A stretch of DNA of 64,000 nucleotides from assembly GCA_016508695.1 (NCBI GenBank), contig VNKQ01000013.1, positions 558,001 through 622,000 on the forward strand, read 5' to 3'. Both the position numbers and the translations under genes were made by a program. Origin of the DNA: Hyphodiscus hymeniophilus (taxonomy: Eukaryota; Ascomycota; Leotiomycetes; Helotiales; Hyphodiscaceae). The notes beneath the pieces were generated by a model. It was not told the origin of the DNA and did no database searches. It saw only the letters and a list, made by a program, of their open reading frames with translations. Numbering within the stretch: position 1 is the first letter of the stretch; the number at the start of each line of letters is the position of its first letter. Shown here piece by piece: positions 1-10,792 of this stretch.

Positions 1-780
1 AAGGACATAAGGGCGGGGGGCATGCATTGCCATTCATCCTCGCCGCCTTCAGCCAATACGACAAGCATGGCACACAAAGTATTTGTTCCACCAAGAGCAA
101 AAAGTGTCCTGGTCCATGGTCGCACGACAGCTATATATCTACACAACCATCAATGGACTGATTGCAAAATACTTTATGGCTTTGTCCTAAGTGGCTTCTA
201 AACCTTTACAGCTCACCAAGAACGGCGCTATGGCATTGTTCGGCGAGACGGCCGTCGTCTAGGGCAATAATCAAATTTCAAAACAGAGAAGGTAAGCTGC
301 TTCGGTCAAGCTTTCCTGGTGGAATGCTTCCCCGGTGATAGAATTGATCAGATCGAATCAACTAGCATAAGAATAATATGCCGTGAAGCAAGCGGCAGGT
401 CCATTGAGAGTTCGGAAAGGAAAGTATGCGTAATTATCGAACGCCGACACCTCAACTCGAGGCTCAAATGGAAGAGGATTGACATTAAGTCTCTCACTTT
501 TATACCATATACCATCGCTTTGGAACAGAACATACTTTGTAAAGATTATTCTTAGCAGGTCACCATCGCTCGGTGTCGCTATTGATAAAGAAGGATGGTG
601 ATCACGAGGAGAGATTTGCCGGCTCATCTCCTCGCTCTGGTGATCTCATACGAGGCTGATGCGCTTGTTCCACCCGATCACTGCGCCACTGCCAATGAGT
701 CGCCCAGCCTCCTGTGAACAACAACCTTCACTCGTCTTCACAACACCAGCAGTGAAGGGTGAAGCTCGCACTCTATCGCC
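1..780. other. Intergenic, left edge and M28 promoter
   Basis: I find no supportable gene here. The 60 to 100 bases before the aminopeptidase ATG at 781 are rich in C and T, as in many fungal core promoters. A short open stretch near 319-555 resembles nothing I know and has no splice continuation. Confidence 0.4.
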
Positions 781-2544
781 ATGCACTCTATACTTCCTTT
801 ACTTGGTGCCACTTCACTCGCAGGAGCTTCAGTCCTCCAACAAGCTCTTATCAACCCAACCAACCAGGTTCTCTTCGGGAGCTATGACTCCAAACCTCTG
901 GTGAGCTCAGAAGCTCTTGAAGCTCAAATAACAGAAAAGAATCTCCGCAAACGAGCAGAAGACCTTTTCAGCATCGCCCAGGAAGGTGTTGAGGAATACA
1001 ACCACCCAACTCGAGTCATTGGCAGCAAGGGCAAGCTGAAATTCCACTTCTGGTGGACTTCCTTAGCTAACACTATGTCACACAGGACACCTTGCAACAA
1101 TCAACTACATCTACGCTACCATCGCAGAATTAGATGACTACTATGAAATCAGCAATCAAACTTTCGATGCTGTCGTAGGGAATGTCTTCGAATAGTAGGT
1201 GTTTTCATGGCACTTACAGGTCGTTTCAAAAGTGGGAGCAACCACGCAAGTTCCAGGACTCAAGACCATTCTCTCCAACATTCCAGTAATCCTCAATTAT
1301 CCAAGAGGAGCAATGCTGACTAAAAGTTCTCCTCTAGCCGTCTCGTTCTTGGTGATCGACAACCCGACTCGGTTCTTGCAATGAGCCTCACACCTCCGAC
1401 ACCAGACAAGGAAGCAGTATTCGGACCTCTTGTCCTTGTTGCGAACGATGGGTGTAACGAATCCGACTTCCCCGCGACAATCAAGGGGGCCATCGCTCTC
1501 ATCAAGCGTGGCGTCTGTGGCTTCGGTGACAAGTCTGCTCTGGCAGGGAAGGCTGGAGCCATCGCTGCAGTGGTTTACAACAACGAAAATGGAAGCGTGT
1601 CAGGAACGTTGGGTACACCGTCAAAATACCACGTTGCGAGCTTCGGGATCTCGAATGAGGATGCACAGCCGCTGATTAAGAAGCTTGAAGCCGGAGACGT
1701 TATTCCCTCGTCGGCATACATGGACGCAATTGTTCAAAAGACTGGCACCACAAATATAATGGCGCAGACAAAGGGGGGTGATCAGGAGAATTGCGTTATG
1801 CTGGGAGGGCACAGCGACAGTGTTGCAGAGGGGCCTGGAATCAACGATGATGGGACTGGATCTTTGACCTTACTAGAAGTTGCTACACATCTGGCAGATT
1901 ACAAAGTCAACAACTGCGTTCGTTTTGCTTGGTGGGCTGGCGAAGAGGAGGGGCTTTTAGGCTCTGATTATTACGTCTCTCAGCTTTCCAAGGAGGAGAA
2001 CTTGAAGATCCGTCTCTTCATGGATTACGATATGATGGCATCCCCCAACTACGCATACCAGGTTTACAACGCGACCGATGCTGCGAACCCTGTGGGTTCG
2101 GAAGAGTTGCGCAACTTGTATACGAATTACTATGAAGCGCACGGGCAGAACTGGACGTATATCCCATTTGATGGACGAAGTGATTATGATGCTTTTATCA
2201 AGAATGGCATTCCTGGCGGTGGTATTGCTACTGGTGCAGAGGGTGTGAAGTCTGAAAATGAGGTTGCGATGTTCGGTGGAAAAGCTGGAGAATGGTATGA
2301 TCATTGCTATCATCAGCTATGCGACGATTTGGATAATCTTGCCTACGACGCCTGGGTGATGAATACTAAGGTACGTAATTTACCAGATTCCTAATGACAA
2401 ACTTACTTACTTGTGTCACAGCTTGTCGCCCACTCGGTCGCTACCTATGCTGTGTCTTTTAAGGGCTTCCCCAAGCGGACAGATGTTAAGATGAACGACG
2501 TTTCTGAGCCTTCGATCTATCACGGCCCTAAGTTGATCATGTAA
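781..2544 (+). CDS. Secreted M28 family zinc aminopeptidase with PA domain
   Basis: Predicted exons are 781-1030, 1086-1194, 1338-2370 and 2422-2544, giving 504 residues. The N-terminus is a signal peptide (MHSILPLLGATSLAGAS). A protease-associated insert covers roughly residues 135-240, and the M28 metallopeptidase core follows. The di-zinc ligands are visible: His278 in GGHSDS, the Asp pair near 290, Glu322/Glu323 in GEEEGL (general base and ligand), the Asp in MDYDM, and a late His in YDHCYHQ. The family removes N-terminal residues from peptides outside the cell or in the vacuole. Intron 1 starts with GC, not GT (AAGG then GCAAGC), and it has a GCTAAC branch site. Intron 2 (1195-1337) is the least certain junction. 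Resemblance to fungal aminopeptidase Y and leucine aminopeptidase is strong; the exact substrate is unknown. Confidence 0.9.
1031..1085 (+). other. GC-AG intron 1 of the M28 aminopeptidase
   Basis: The reading frame can be restored only by removing 1031-1085, which begins GCAAGC and ends CACAG. This rebuilds the conserved SKGHLAT stretch. No GT donor lies at a compatible position nearby, and the branch-like GCTAAC is at 1066-1071. Confidence 0.75.
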
Positions 2545-3623
2545 TCGTATAGGAGATATACCCTTAGAATTATTAGATGTATTTGGTAATGAACTTGATA
2601 TTTAATACAGGATAGTGCAATCACTCCGATCATACATTCTAGCTTTGAGAGACAACGAAGATCTCTTATTCTGTATAATATTCTGGACAAAACAAATGGG
2701 AAGTCTTTAACTATACGGAGGGCGCAAGACAGAATGCCAGTACTGAAAGAACGCTCTCGCCTAAAAGTACCAACGAGCCACATTGGCGGATGTTCATACA
2801 CCTGTTACAAAGCCGACTGAACGTTCAGATCTCTCTCTGTGTGGATTGATATTCAGTTATCCCATTATGTCTTCCTTGTTTTTTGATTTATGTATTTGCA
2901 TATTCATCGGGATATGGTTTCTATACTTTAGGATACTGCCCTCCGATCTAGCCAATACAAACTGGATGACAACAGCAACGGGAGTCGAGGAGTTACCAGT
3001 TTGGCAAATGGCTGGTGGGATAGATCTGCAGAACCTCTCAATACGGGGTTCGATAGGTCTGAATCAAGAAATCTTGAGGAAAATTTGATGGATGAGCACT
3101 ACGGTGCTATTGCCCAATATCTCTTGAGCAATCATAAGACTAGCCGGAGCGTCCAAATATCATGTCAACGAAACACATCCCTCACGTCCCATATCAAATT
3201 TAGCCTGCGAACAGTACTCCATCAAGGAGAGTGACGGCACGTGATTAAGCTTGCATCGCTCATGTGATACAGTACCAGTTCGACGTGCACATCAGGTCAT
3301 ATCGTTGCGGCCCGGACACCTTCGATGTTCACTAAACCAATTCCTACTCTCCTTGGAGCTCGATGATTACCAAAAGATCCGAACACTCAAATTTGGCAAA
3401 AAGTCAAAGAAAGAGCATGGGTTTCAATTGGAACCTCTTCCCGGCTGTGACTCACGTTCAAATTGATTTCAGGGACTATTTATATAAGACTTGTTCCTCG
3501 GTGTCAAATTTGTCCAATCCAGATCCGAATGAACCCGAATAGAAGTAGGTTCTCCCTCGCTTGAGTCGTATCCGCCAACTCAATTGGTAGCCAAGGCCAG
3601 ATCAGTAATCTTCAATCGCTATC
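2545..3623. other. Intergenic between M28 peptidase and PhzF gene
   Basis: No gene is recognised. The region holds the presumed 3' end of the aminopeptidase transcript and, at its right end, a TATA-containing promoter for the PhzF-like gene. The small open frames do not look like coding sequence. Confidence 0.4.
3481..3487 (+). promoter_or_regulatory. TATA box of the PhzF-like gene
   Basis: A clean TATATAA lies 137 bases before the ATG at 3624. The spacing suits a transcript start around 3510-3540 with a leader of about 90 bases. The call rests on sequence match and position only. Confidence 0.55.
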
Positions 3624-4508
3624 ATGAAGCTCTCCTTCACCACCCTTGACGCCTTCACCACAACCCCCTACGCTGGCAATGCAGTGGCAATCATTTCTGT
3701 ACCTGCCTCAGAGAAAGCTGCTCTCTCTCAATCGCAAAAGCAAACAATCGCCAGGGAATTCAACCTCTCTGAGGTCGTCTTCCTGCATCTCCCGTCTCCA
3801 GGAGCGAGCTATGAACACATCAACATCGACATCTTCACCTCCATGGCTGAGGTCCCTTTTGCTGGACACCCAACCATAGGTGCTTCGTATTACCTCTTGC
3901 ATCAACTTGGGAAGGACACGAAAGCCGTCATTACCAAGTCGGGAACTATCCCGATCGAGATTGATTCCCTTACGGGGCTTGTCAAGGCAGTTATTCCGCA
4001 GGCATTTCACATTCATAGGAAGACGTTTACTTCTGACCTAAGTGACCTGCATCATCCTATAGTATCTATCGTCAAGGGAATGTCGTTCATCCTCGCTGTC
4101 CTTCCGGATCTGGAGACCCTTACGAGAGCAAGCGAGAACCTTAACGGAGATACAGCTGACAACTCACCACTCGATAAAGGCTGGCAAGAGGGAATAGTTG
4201 GGACTATGTATCTTGTCGCTCAGGGCATCGATCGATTCGGGCGGAAGAAATACCGCACTAGAATGTTTGCACACAGAGAGGATCCGGGGACTGGTAGCGC
4301 CAGTTCAGCTCTGGGTGCTTGGTTGGCTTTACAAGAAGAGGAGGCCGGCAAGGGACCCTTCAGGTACGTATTTACGCAGGGTATAGAAATGGGAAAGAGG
4401 AACGATATTAGTGTAGAGGTGACACGGGATGAGGCTGGCACGGGCATCGAGAATATATTGCTGAGTGGGCCGGCAGTCAAAGTCATGGAAGGAACGCTCG
4501 AGATCTGA
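3624..4508 (+). CDS. PhzF-like isomerase/epimerase family protein
   Basis: This is a single-exon gene of 294 residues, the usual size for the PhzF family. PhzF folds like diaminopimelate epimerase with two similar halves. Visible landmarks are the N-terminal DAFTTTPYAGNAVA stretch, the conserved catalytic-position Glu50 in NLSEVVFL, FAGHPTIG near residue 77, and DPGTGSASSALG in the second half, which binds the substrate carboxylate. Bacterial PhzF isomerises a dihydroxyanthranilate in phenazine synthesis; fungal members have unknown substrates and are not evidence of phenazine production. The gene has its own TATA promoter and lies near a Zn2Cys6 regulator and an oxidoreductase group, so a role in secondary or detoxifying metabolism is possible but is inference. 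Confidence 0.92.
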   Translation: MKLSFTTLDAFTTTPYAGNAVAIISVPASEKAALSQSQKQTIAREFNLSEVVFLHLPSPGASYEHINIDIFTSMAEVPFAGHPTIGASYYLLHQLGKDTKAVITKSGTIPIEIDSLTGLVKAVIPQAFHIHRKTFTSDLSDLHHPIVSIVKGMSFILAVLPDLETLTRASENLNGDTADNSPLDKGWQEGIVGTMYLVAQGIDRFGRKKYRTRMFAHREDPGTGSASSALGAWLALQEEEAGKGPFRYVFTQGIEMGKRNDISVEVTRDEAGTGIENILLSGPAVKVMEGTLEI

Positions 4509-5464
4509 CTCCAACCAAGCTGCAATCGTGGCACGCAATTGGAGTTATAGAGTTTCAAGCTACTTTCAAGCTTGTCCCTAGACTACACACTTACAGCCCC
4601 CGGAAGGTTAGCTTATCTCATAGAAGATTGTATTGTGGAAGGAGTACAGTATAAAAGATGATATTTTTCGGACATACTGTTTTTGATGTTCTCTACCTTC
4701 CCTTGTGAGGTCCCTTCGTGCTTGATACCCGCACGACAGCATTCTCGTGGCGATAGGGAAGTTATTTCAAGAGACTTTTATTGATCAAAGAGAGGAAAAC
4801 ATTGATTGATGTCTGTCGACATCGGAGAGATCGGAGAGAACATGGCAACTGTACTTGTATCATAGCCGAAGGACTCCTCTTTAGTGAGATGTTGCTTCGC
4901 TCTAGATGAGCACCTTGTAATACGGGCGAATAATTATTCCGAAAGAGCTTAGCGATAGTGCCTGAAATGACTGTTGAGTCTCGTTTCCCGTTGCTACCGA
5001 GAGATTAGGTATCGGGCTAACTTACCGCCGTTATGCGCCGTTGTGCCCGGGAGGTGTTAGGTTGTAAAGAATGGAAGAGTCGAACTCGGCATTGTCATTC
5101 TTAATTGGCGTTGACTTTTGCTAGAGTACAACCAATAAAGCCTTTAACTTAAGTAGCATAGTATATATTGCTTACGAACACCTAATGAATTCCGACTCTA
5201 TGGCTGACGATCATCGCTCTAAGGTTGTCAAAGTTACGTAGGTTGGTGGTGTTTTTCGGGGGGTCGCGAGGTCCGAACTACCTAGCGTGAAGACATATAC
5301 ACAATTATTAGCCCGAGTCGAAACAGATTGCGAAGCTTGAAAGGTTGCTGGCAAGATTATGGAGAACATATAAGTAGTGCAGCCGTCGCAAGTTACTCCA
5401 AACAACCTCGACTACTAACGATAAAAACTTTAATACGCGGCAACAAAAAACATCCTGTCTCATA
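4509..5464. other. Intergenic between PhzF and DUF4267 genes
   Basis: No gene is recognised. The stretch has short direct repeats such as a doubled ATCGGAGAG around 4820-4840 and AT-rich tracts. It probably holds the PhzF 3' end and the promoter of the following gene. Confidence 0.4.
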
Positions 5465-5872
5465 ATGAGTGACCGTCAACGTCCAGCCAATTCCAGTTTG
5501 AAAAGCAGTTCGCCATTATTCTGGTTCACTCTCGGGATACCTGTAGCAATCATTGGTATCGGCGTCAACTTCATTCTGAACCCCATTGGAGCGTCGACTG
5601 GCTTCGGAATTCCCATCCACGATCCTGCTGTTTTCCCATTTATGTGGATCAAGGGAATTCGCGACATCTTTTCCGGACTGGTCATCTTATGGTCGTTTTG
5701 GAGAGGGGATAGGCAGATCATTGCAAATCTTTTTGCCATCGCTACCCTCATTCCGATCGGTGACGGGTTCATCATCATAGGCCATTCTGGTTTCACGCCG
5801 CCAGTCTACATCCATTGGGGTACTGCAATCTACATGGCAACAGTCACTAGACTTTTGTTTCGAGGTACTTAA
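5465..5872 (+). CDS. DUF4267 small integral membrane protein
   Basis: The gene is a single exon of 135 residues. After a polar N-terminus of about 18 residues come about four hydrophobic segments, around 19-40, 55-78, 85-102 and 108-130, separated by short loops. The pattern FGIP...WIKGIRD, then WRGDR, and the conserved late GHSGF segment match my memory of the DUF4267 family. Its function is unknown. Family members are common in filamentous fungi and often sit beside NAD(P)-binding oxidoreductases. That fits the oxidoreductase relic 460 bases downstream on the same strand. Confidence 0.75.
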   Translation: MSDRQRPANSSLKSSSPLFWFTLGIPVAIIGIGVNFILNPIGASTGFGIPIHDPAVFPFMWIKGIRDIFSGLVILWSFWRGDRQIIANLFAIATLIPIGDGFIIIGHSGFTPPVYIHWGTAIYMATVTRLLFRGT

Positions 5873-6330
5873 TAAGGACTTGGTAGTTGAGCCTAGGATC
5901 TGGTGGTTCTCGCTCGACTTTGTGTATGCATGCGCCGCGACATACGTATTTCAGATACACAGGGGCGGTGATGATGGGACGAATCTCCTCAACAATAAAC
6001 TGCAGCGTGTTTATCGGATCAATGGCGATGCTACTTCCCGTTCCCTCACGATTTTGAGGACGTTTTCTCTCTTCAAGAACGAGGAAAGCTGAGATTAGGA
6101 AAGTTACACTGGCTAGAAAAAGTTATGCTTAACGATCAACGCTTTATATTAGCACAATGAAACTGCTACTATTTTATGGAAACCTGACTCGGACTCTGGG
6201 CCCTACTCCGTTACTTACTTAGTTGTTAGAGACAGACTCAACATTATTACCCTGATTATGTAAGTTTACTGAACTTATCAAACTTATCAATTTCAACTTA
6301 AGGCCTTCTTCATCCATCATCTCAACAGCT
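5873..6330. other. Intergenic between DUF4267 gene and oxidoreductase relic
   Basis: No gene is seen. The sequence becomes AT-rich around 6110-6300, with repeated ACTTA and TTATCAA words just before the relic. Confidence 0.35.
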
Positions 6331-6468
6331 GCCGATACGGTGAAAGTGCTCCCGCTTGGTGCTACTGGCAACGTTGAGACAAGGTTGCTCCCCGCGCTCC
6401 TTGTTCACAACATAGTAGTTGCATACGTTCTCACACCCACCAAGATTCTGAAATGCCGTTGTCTCTAA
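6331..6468 (+). pseudogene. Relic of NAD(P)-binding (NmrA-like) oxidoreductase, N-terminal part
   Basis: Forward translation from 6331 gives VKVLPLGATGNVETRLLPAL followed by LVHNIVVAYVLTPTKIL, then a stop at 6466-6468. This is the first beta strand, dinucleotide-binding glycine loop and first helix of an NmrA-like or SDR-type Rossmann fold. The usual G-x-x-G-x-x-G reads G-A-T-G-N-V-E, so the third glycine is lost. The expected start methionine is a valine codon, and no intact continuation exists downstream. It is therefore a decayed fragment, not a gene. The G-to-A change at the third glycine would suit repeat-induced point mutation, but a single site proves nothing. The relic may extend to about 6660 in broken frames. 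Confidence 0.65.
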
Positions 6469-7098
6469 TATTCCCCTCTTCTCATTCCACTGGCAGAACT
6501 ACCTGACCATCAAATCACACTCGACTGATAATCTCACCTGGTCGCTCTTGTGTATCTCCTAAACATGTCACGCCGCAATCTCCTCCTTCTATCGACACTT
6601 CTGCCAGTACTCTCGTGGCCAAAGCTGACGCCCCGACAACCTGGAGGAGTGTAGGGTTGAAGGAGAAGAGCAAAGTTGAGTGAAGAAAGCTGTGTCTAAC
6701 TCCATATCGCGAAATAATAACACATGGACAAAGCTAAAGGTTCACATAGCTTCATCAATCAGTTTTCTTATCATCTTGTGACTTAGAACTACAAATTAAG
6801 AAAGAAGTGGGTACCGGATATCTCAAAATTCAGCAGCAAGTACATCGTAATGTACCTGGTAACGAGCGGGAAAAGGTGGACTTTCCGAGGCTTAGTCATA
6901 GTGCTGTATATCTACCAATTAGATGGATCGCATGGGATCAGTCATGTCTACCTCGCACGGCGCAGGCTCGCCTTGATCTTCCCCCTCAAATTCCCATTCA
7001 CAATCTCCGAATCGCATTCTTCTGTATACTCTGCATATTTGCCCTGCCCTTCTCATGCCAGATCTGCCTCCGCTGGCCACACTCTCAATTTACCAAAC
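6469..7098. other. Region between oxidoreductase relic and Zn2Cys6 regulator
   Basis: It probably contains further decayed parts of the relic up to about 6660, then the promoter of the regulator starting at 7099. A frame open from 6850 runs into the regulator's first exon, but the part before 7099 does not look conserved, so I chose the later ATG. Confidence 0.4.
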
Positions 7099-9862
7099 AT
7101 GAGAGACGCCGAAACAAATGTGAGCTTAACAGAAGAGTTACCGACCTCTCCAACTAATAAGCCACAATCATGGTCGCGAAATCCCCGAACATCATGTGAC
7201 TTGTGTAAACAGATGAAGGCATGTCCTTGAGCTTCTAAGACATTAATATTCACTACAAGGGTATGTACGGCTACTGATTGGTGTTAATGGAACTACAGAT
7301 AAAATGCCAAAGAACGGACAATGAAAGTTGCGCACGATGCGTTACCCGAAAGTTAAAATGTACTACAACGCCAGTAGAGAGTAAACGGCGAAAATTAACC
7401 ATGTACGAGAAATCCAGTTCCATATATAGCAAGGCTAATTTTTGATGAAGCAAGAAAGGGGCATATTTTGATGAGATGGAAGACCGAATTAAACGCATGG
7501 AGTCAGCTATAATTACTTCCGCGCTACACGAACCAACAGGGCCAGTAGAGGGGCAAGAAGAGGAGAGTTCCTCTGACAAAATTGAAAGCCAGGCCGAGCT
7601 GTCCAATCACCTTTCGAACCTAGTCCTCGATCCTAGTGGGTCTCCCAACTTCATCGGTATGTATTGAACTCTCTTCGCATTTCTGCATGTTTGCGCTGAT
7701 ACTGCTTTTTAGGCTCCGCCTCTGGATTCTCAATGCTTTCTCCACAAGGAATGCGGTGGATCTCGGAAAAAATAGTTGATAAGGACGAGCTAGCTCAACT
7801 CTTTCAACTAACCAAACGGGATTTTGGTGCTTGGGGCAGCGCGGATGCCGATCTCTGGTATCCTATGCCTCGGTCAAAACACTCGCCACTTCCCTCGAAG
7901 GATCTTGCGTTACAATACGTTAATTGTATGTGAAAGATCAAAGTCAAGTTCGGTGAAACTTTCAGCTTACATTCTCAACAGGCTTCTTTATAACCTTCAA
8001 CAACGTCTTCCCGGTCGTTGATCAGAATTTATTTAACTCTTATTTTGAACTGCAATATTCTACAAATCCTCCGGCAAGCTCCGCGTGGTACGCATTGTTG
8101 AATGCCGTATTATGTTTAGGTAGTATCAGAACAAAAGGCGAGCGAGAGTGGGACTTAAGAGGTAGCTGTCTCATCGATTATACATCGGTCACCCAAGAGG
8201 CTGGTGCTGAATATTTTCGCAACGCATGTCACTGTTTTCATGACTTATTCTTCAAGGAGGGGAACTTGATGGCTATGCAAGCCATAACTCTCATGGTAAG
8301 CATCCTATAGAATACACCATCAGCAGTGAAAATATCTAACTCACAAAAGATTTACATCGCAACCTCAAGTCCTAACCCCCAACCTTCCTACGTATTGACG
8401 GCCGCAGCTGGAAATCTAGCAAACACTTTAGGTCTTCACAGCAGTTCGGGTGGCTTCGGTCTCGCACCGGTGGAGATTGAACAACGACGAAATATTTTTT
8501 GGGTGTTTTATCTCATGGAGAAAGCAATAAGTCATAGTCTGGGCCGACCGTCTGTCATAAACGATGATGATATTGCCATCGAATTACCACGCAAGAGATC
8601 CGGAACTATACGATCCCGCTGCGGGTCCATACTCTATGACATCTTCCAAGATCAAGTTACGTTAGCTATCATCATAAGTCGCATATATAGCGAATTGTAC
8701 TCGGCAAGTGCACAGACCAAATCAGAAGTGCATCGCATGCAAGTATTAGGCAAGCTGGACAATCATCTTCAGCGCTGGCGAGATGCTATTCCGATTGATA
8801 TCCGACCAGAGCATCCAATAAAATGCTTAGATAAGCAGTATGTTCATGTGGTCATGATGCATTTCGCATATTTGGACGCCGTTATTTTGCTACACCGCCT
8901 ACCAGGCCAACAGAAATCATTCGAAAATGGTGGGGCTACTGATACGAAGAACTACGATAAACGACTGCGACTGAGTCCCAGAGTATATGCAAGCCAGCTG
9001 CTCTGTCTCGCTGCTGCGCGGAGGTCGATTCAACTACTGGATGCATTCAGTAGCAACAATCTACAAAACCAAAACCTCATGTGGTTCGTAATCCTTTTGC
9101 ATTGAAGCTGTTTATGCTGACAACGACACCAGGAAGGCACTTTATTACCCACTCAGCGCAAGCCTCGTTCTATTCGCGAATATCCTGTCAAACCCGCAAG
9201 ACCAGAACTCTGCTTCCGATATCCACTTAATGAATCTGATGACCTCATTCATAACTCGCTCTGTCCTACCAGGGTCTTCTTTCGCCACAACTCCAACCCT
9301 GAGTTTATTCAAAGAGCTCTATAGTATTGCCACACGTCTTGTAGCAAGAGTTCCTCAAAACTCTCGGCAAAATATGAAGAGACTGCCCGAAAGTAACGAG
9401 GATATAGAATCAGCTCTTATCTCATCTTCTGGAGTACAATTGGGATCCCATAGGTCTTTTTGGTCCGACTCGAACACATTTGTAAGTACTCGATTCCAGC
9501 AACATTTTCCCTAAATAGTAGTACGCCTTTACCTTGCCTAGTATAAGTACTCACAATCTGATCCCCAGACGCCATATGAGTCAACGCTGATATACCCCGA
9601 AACTGACAAACCGGAATCAAATCTCGCCCAAGTATGCACGAGCCAGCAATCCCAGGGAGACCAAGATGTACGAACCAACAGTAACGCCGAACGCTCGCAG
9701 GAATTCATTGACAACAAATCCCTCGAATTTGCGCCATTCATGTTTTCCGCATCAAGCCAGTTCGACTGCGATTTGACAATATACGACTCCGTGCCCTCGC
9801 CTACGAGATTTGGATGGGACATGGCTAATATGTGGATGCCGAGCTACGCACCCTATTCATAG
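7099..9862 (+). CDS. Zn(II)2Cys6 transcription factor with fungal-specific middle domain
   Basis: Eight predicted exons: 7099-7218, 7299-7402, 7451-7656, 7713-7925, 7982-8295, 8350-9083, 9133-9481 and 9569-9862, giving 777 residues. The N-terminal binuclear zinc cluster is complete: Cys33, 36, 43, 51, 54 and 61 with basic residues between, and the short linker after it leads to a helical segment (DEMEDRIKRMES). The middle homology region of fungal regulators follows, recognisable by RRNIFWVFYLMEKA and LGRPSVINDDDI. Intron 1 (7219-7298) splits the zinc cluster and begins GC instead of GT. The protein should be a nuclear DNA-binding regulator, probably of adjacent metabolic genes, because an ABM monooxygenase, a zinc dehydrogenase and an ABCG pump follow. 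The target pathway cannot be told from sequence. Confidence 0.88.
7219..7298 (+). other. GC-AG intron inside the zinc cluster codons
   Basis: Removing 7219-7298, from GCATGT to CTACAG, joins KQMK to IKCQR and rebuilds a perfect Zn2Cys6 pattern. Without splicing the frame meets a stop at 7228-7230. A GTATGT at 7261 cannot serve as donor because it lies after that stop. Confidence 0.7.
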
Positions 9863-10263
9863 GTCTTGGCTGATCTAATAGTGTTGCCGGTAGATACCAG
9901 CATAGTACATAAGTAGTAAAGGTCACTTCTATTATTAATAGCAATGCTAGGGTTCAAAAATAGTCTTTATATAAATTATAAGAGCTTTATGAAGTACCAC
10001 AAGCGAATTGATTTGTAATAGAGAATGAGAATGAGAATTTCTAATGTAAAGAAAGTTTTTTTTTTAAATCATACGTTATTCTTATGTTCTTTCGGAATTC
10101 TTATTCACTAGATTTCTTACAAATATCCTAGTAAACAACTTTTCAACTAGACGCACAATCTCATCGATTTTCACATGATCTACTTCTAAGTCAAACTGTA
10201 TTACAATGAATTAGGTAGACTCTGTCAGGTCTTTTGTTCGAAATTTGGTCAGCCGGGCACCAT
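9863..10263. other. AT-rich intergenic, convergent gene ends
   Basis: This is the shared 3' region of the forward regulator and the reverse ABM gene. It is strongly AT-rich from about 9900 to 10200 and has a run of nine T at about 10058. No gene is seen. Confidence 0.45.
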
Positions 10264-10792
10264 CTACAACCTAGAAGCAAATCCTGCAAACGGCTTGACA
10301 GTCTTGAGATCCAAAGGTGCAGCCAACAAGTTCTCCTCTGGAATTGTCCTTTCCATATCCCCAAACCAGGGGGTCTTAAAGTGAGCGTCAAAGGTAACCT
10401 GGTCCTTGTCTGTAGTGTGTTAGCACTATTCCGTTCAAGAGGACAATGACCAACACACAGCATTCTTGGATAAATATCACATTTACACCTTCTCCGTTGA
10501 CTTGCTCAAACATTTCGTATTTTGACTTCAGTTTCTATTAGACCGAGAGAGAGGGGATGTTGGGTGGCGATCTTACCACGTCAGGCTCTTTGGACTTGAC
10601 CTCTGTCGCCAAAGTCGTGAGAAGTTCCTTTAGCTAAAGGCTGGAATATCAACAGCAGTCTTGTCCATGCTCGACTCATCTACTTACACGGTCACCTTTT
10701 CCGGCAGCTACATCTCTGTTAAGATTAGATTACATGGACGAACAGAGAAACTTACCGGGAGTGAGAATAGCGACGACGTGAATTTCCGACAT
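10264..10792 (-). CDS. Small antibiotic biosynthesis monooxygenase (ABM) domain protein
   Basis: The gene has five tiny exons on the reverse strand: 10792-10756, 10713-10688, 10633-10577, 10525-10459 and 10409-10264, giving 110 residues. No single open frame shows it. The spliced product starts MSEIHVVAILTP, continues with GKGDRLKELLTTLATEV, FEQVNGEG, YKDQVTFDAHFKTPWF and EENLLAAPLDLKTV, and ends GFASRL. This is the order of a dimeric ferredoxin-like ABM domain, which covers almost the whole protein. The family includes quinone-forming monooxygenases, quinol monooxygenases and dehydratase-like members that need no cofactor; many fungal ones are unassigned. Intron 1 is only 42 nt; the last intron has a perfect GCTAAC branch site. 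The acceptors of introns 1 to 3 were chosen for frame and family fit. It lies convergent to the regulator. Confidence 0.72.

Noticed and set aside
3624..4508. PhzF-like gene as evidence for phenazine synthesis
   Set aside because: No other phenazine genes are present and fungal PhzF-like proteins are widespread with unknown substrates.
6565..6654. Forward ATG frame of 29 codons that looks like a signal peptide
   Set aside because: It lies just downstream of the oxidoreductase relic and stops after 29 codons; the hydrophobic run probably arises by chance from pyrimidine-rich sequence.
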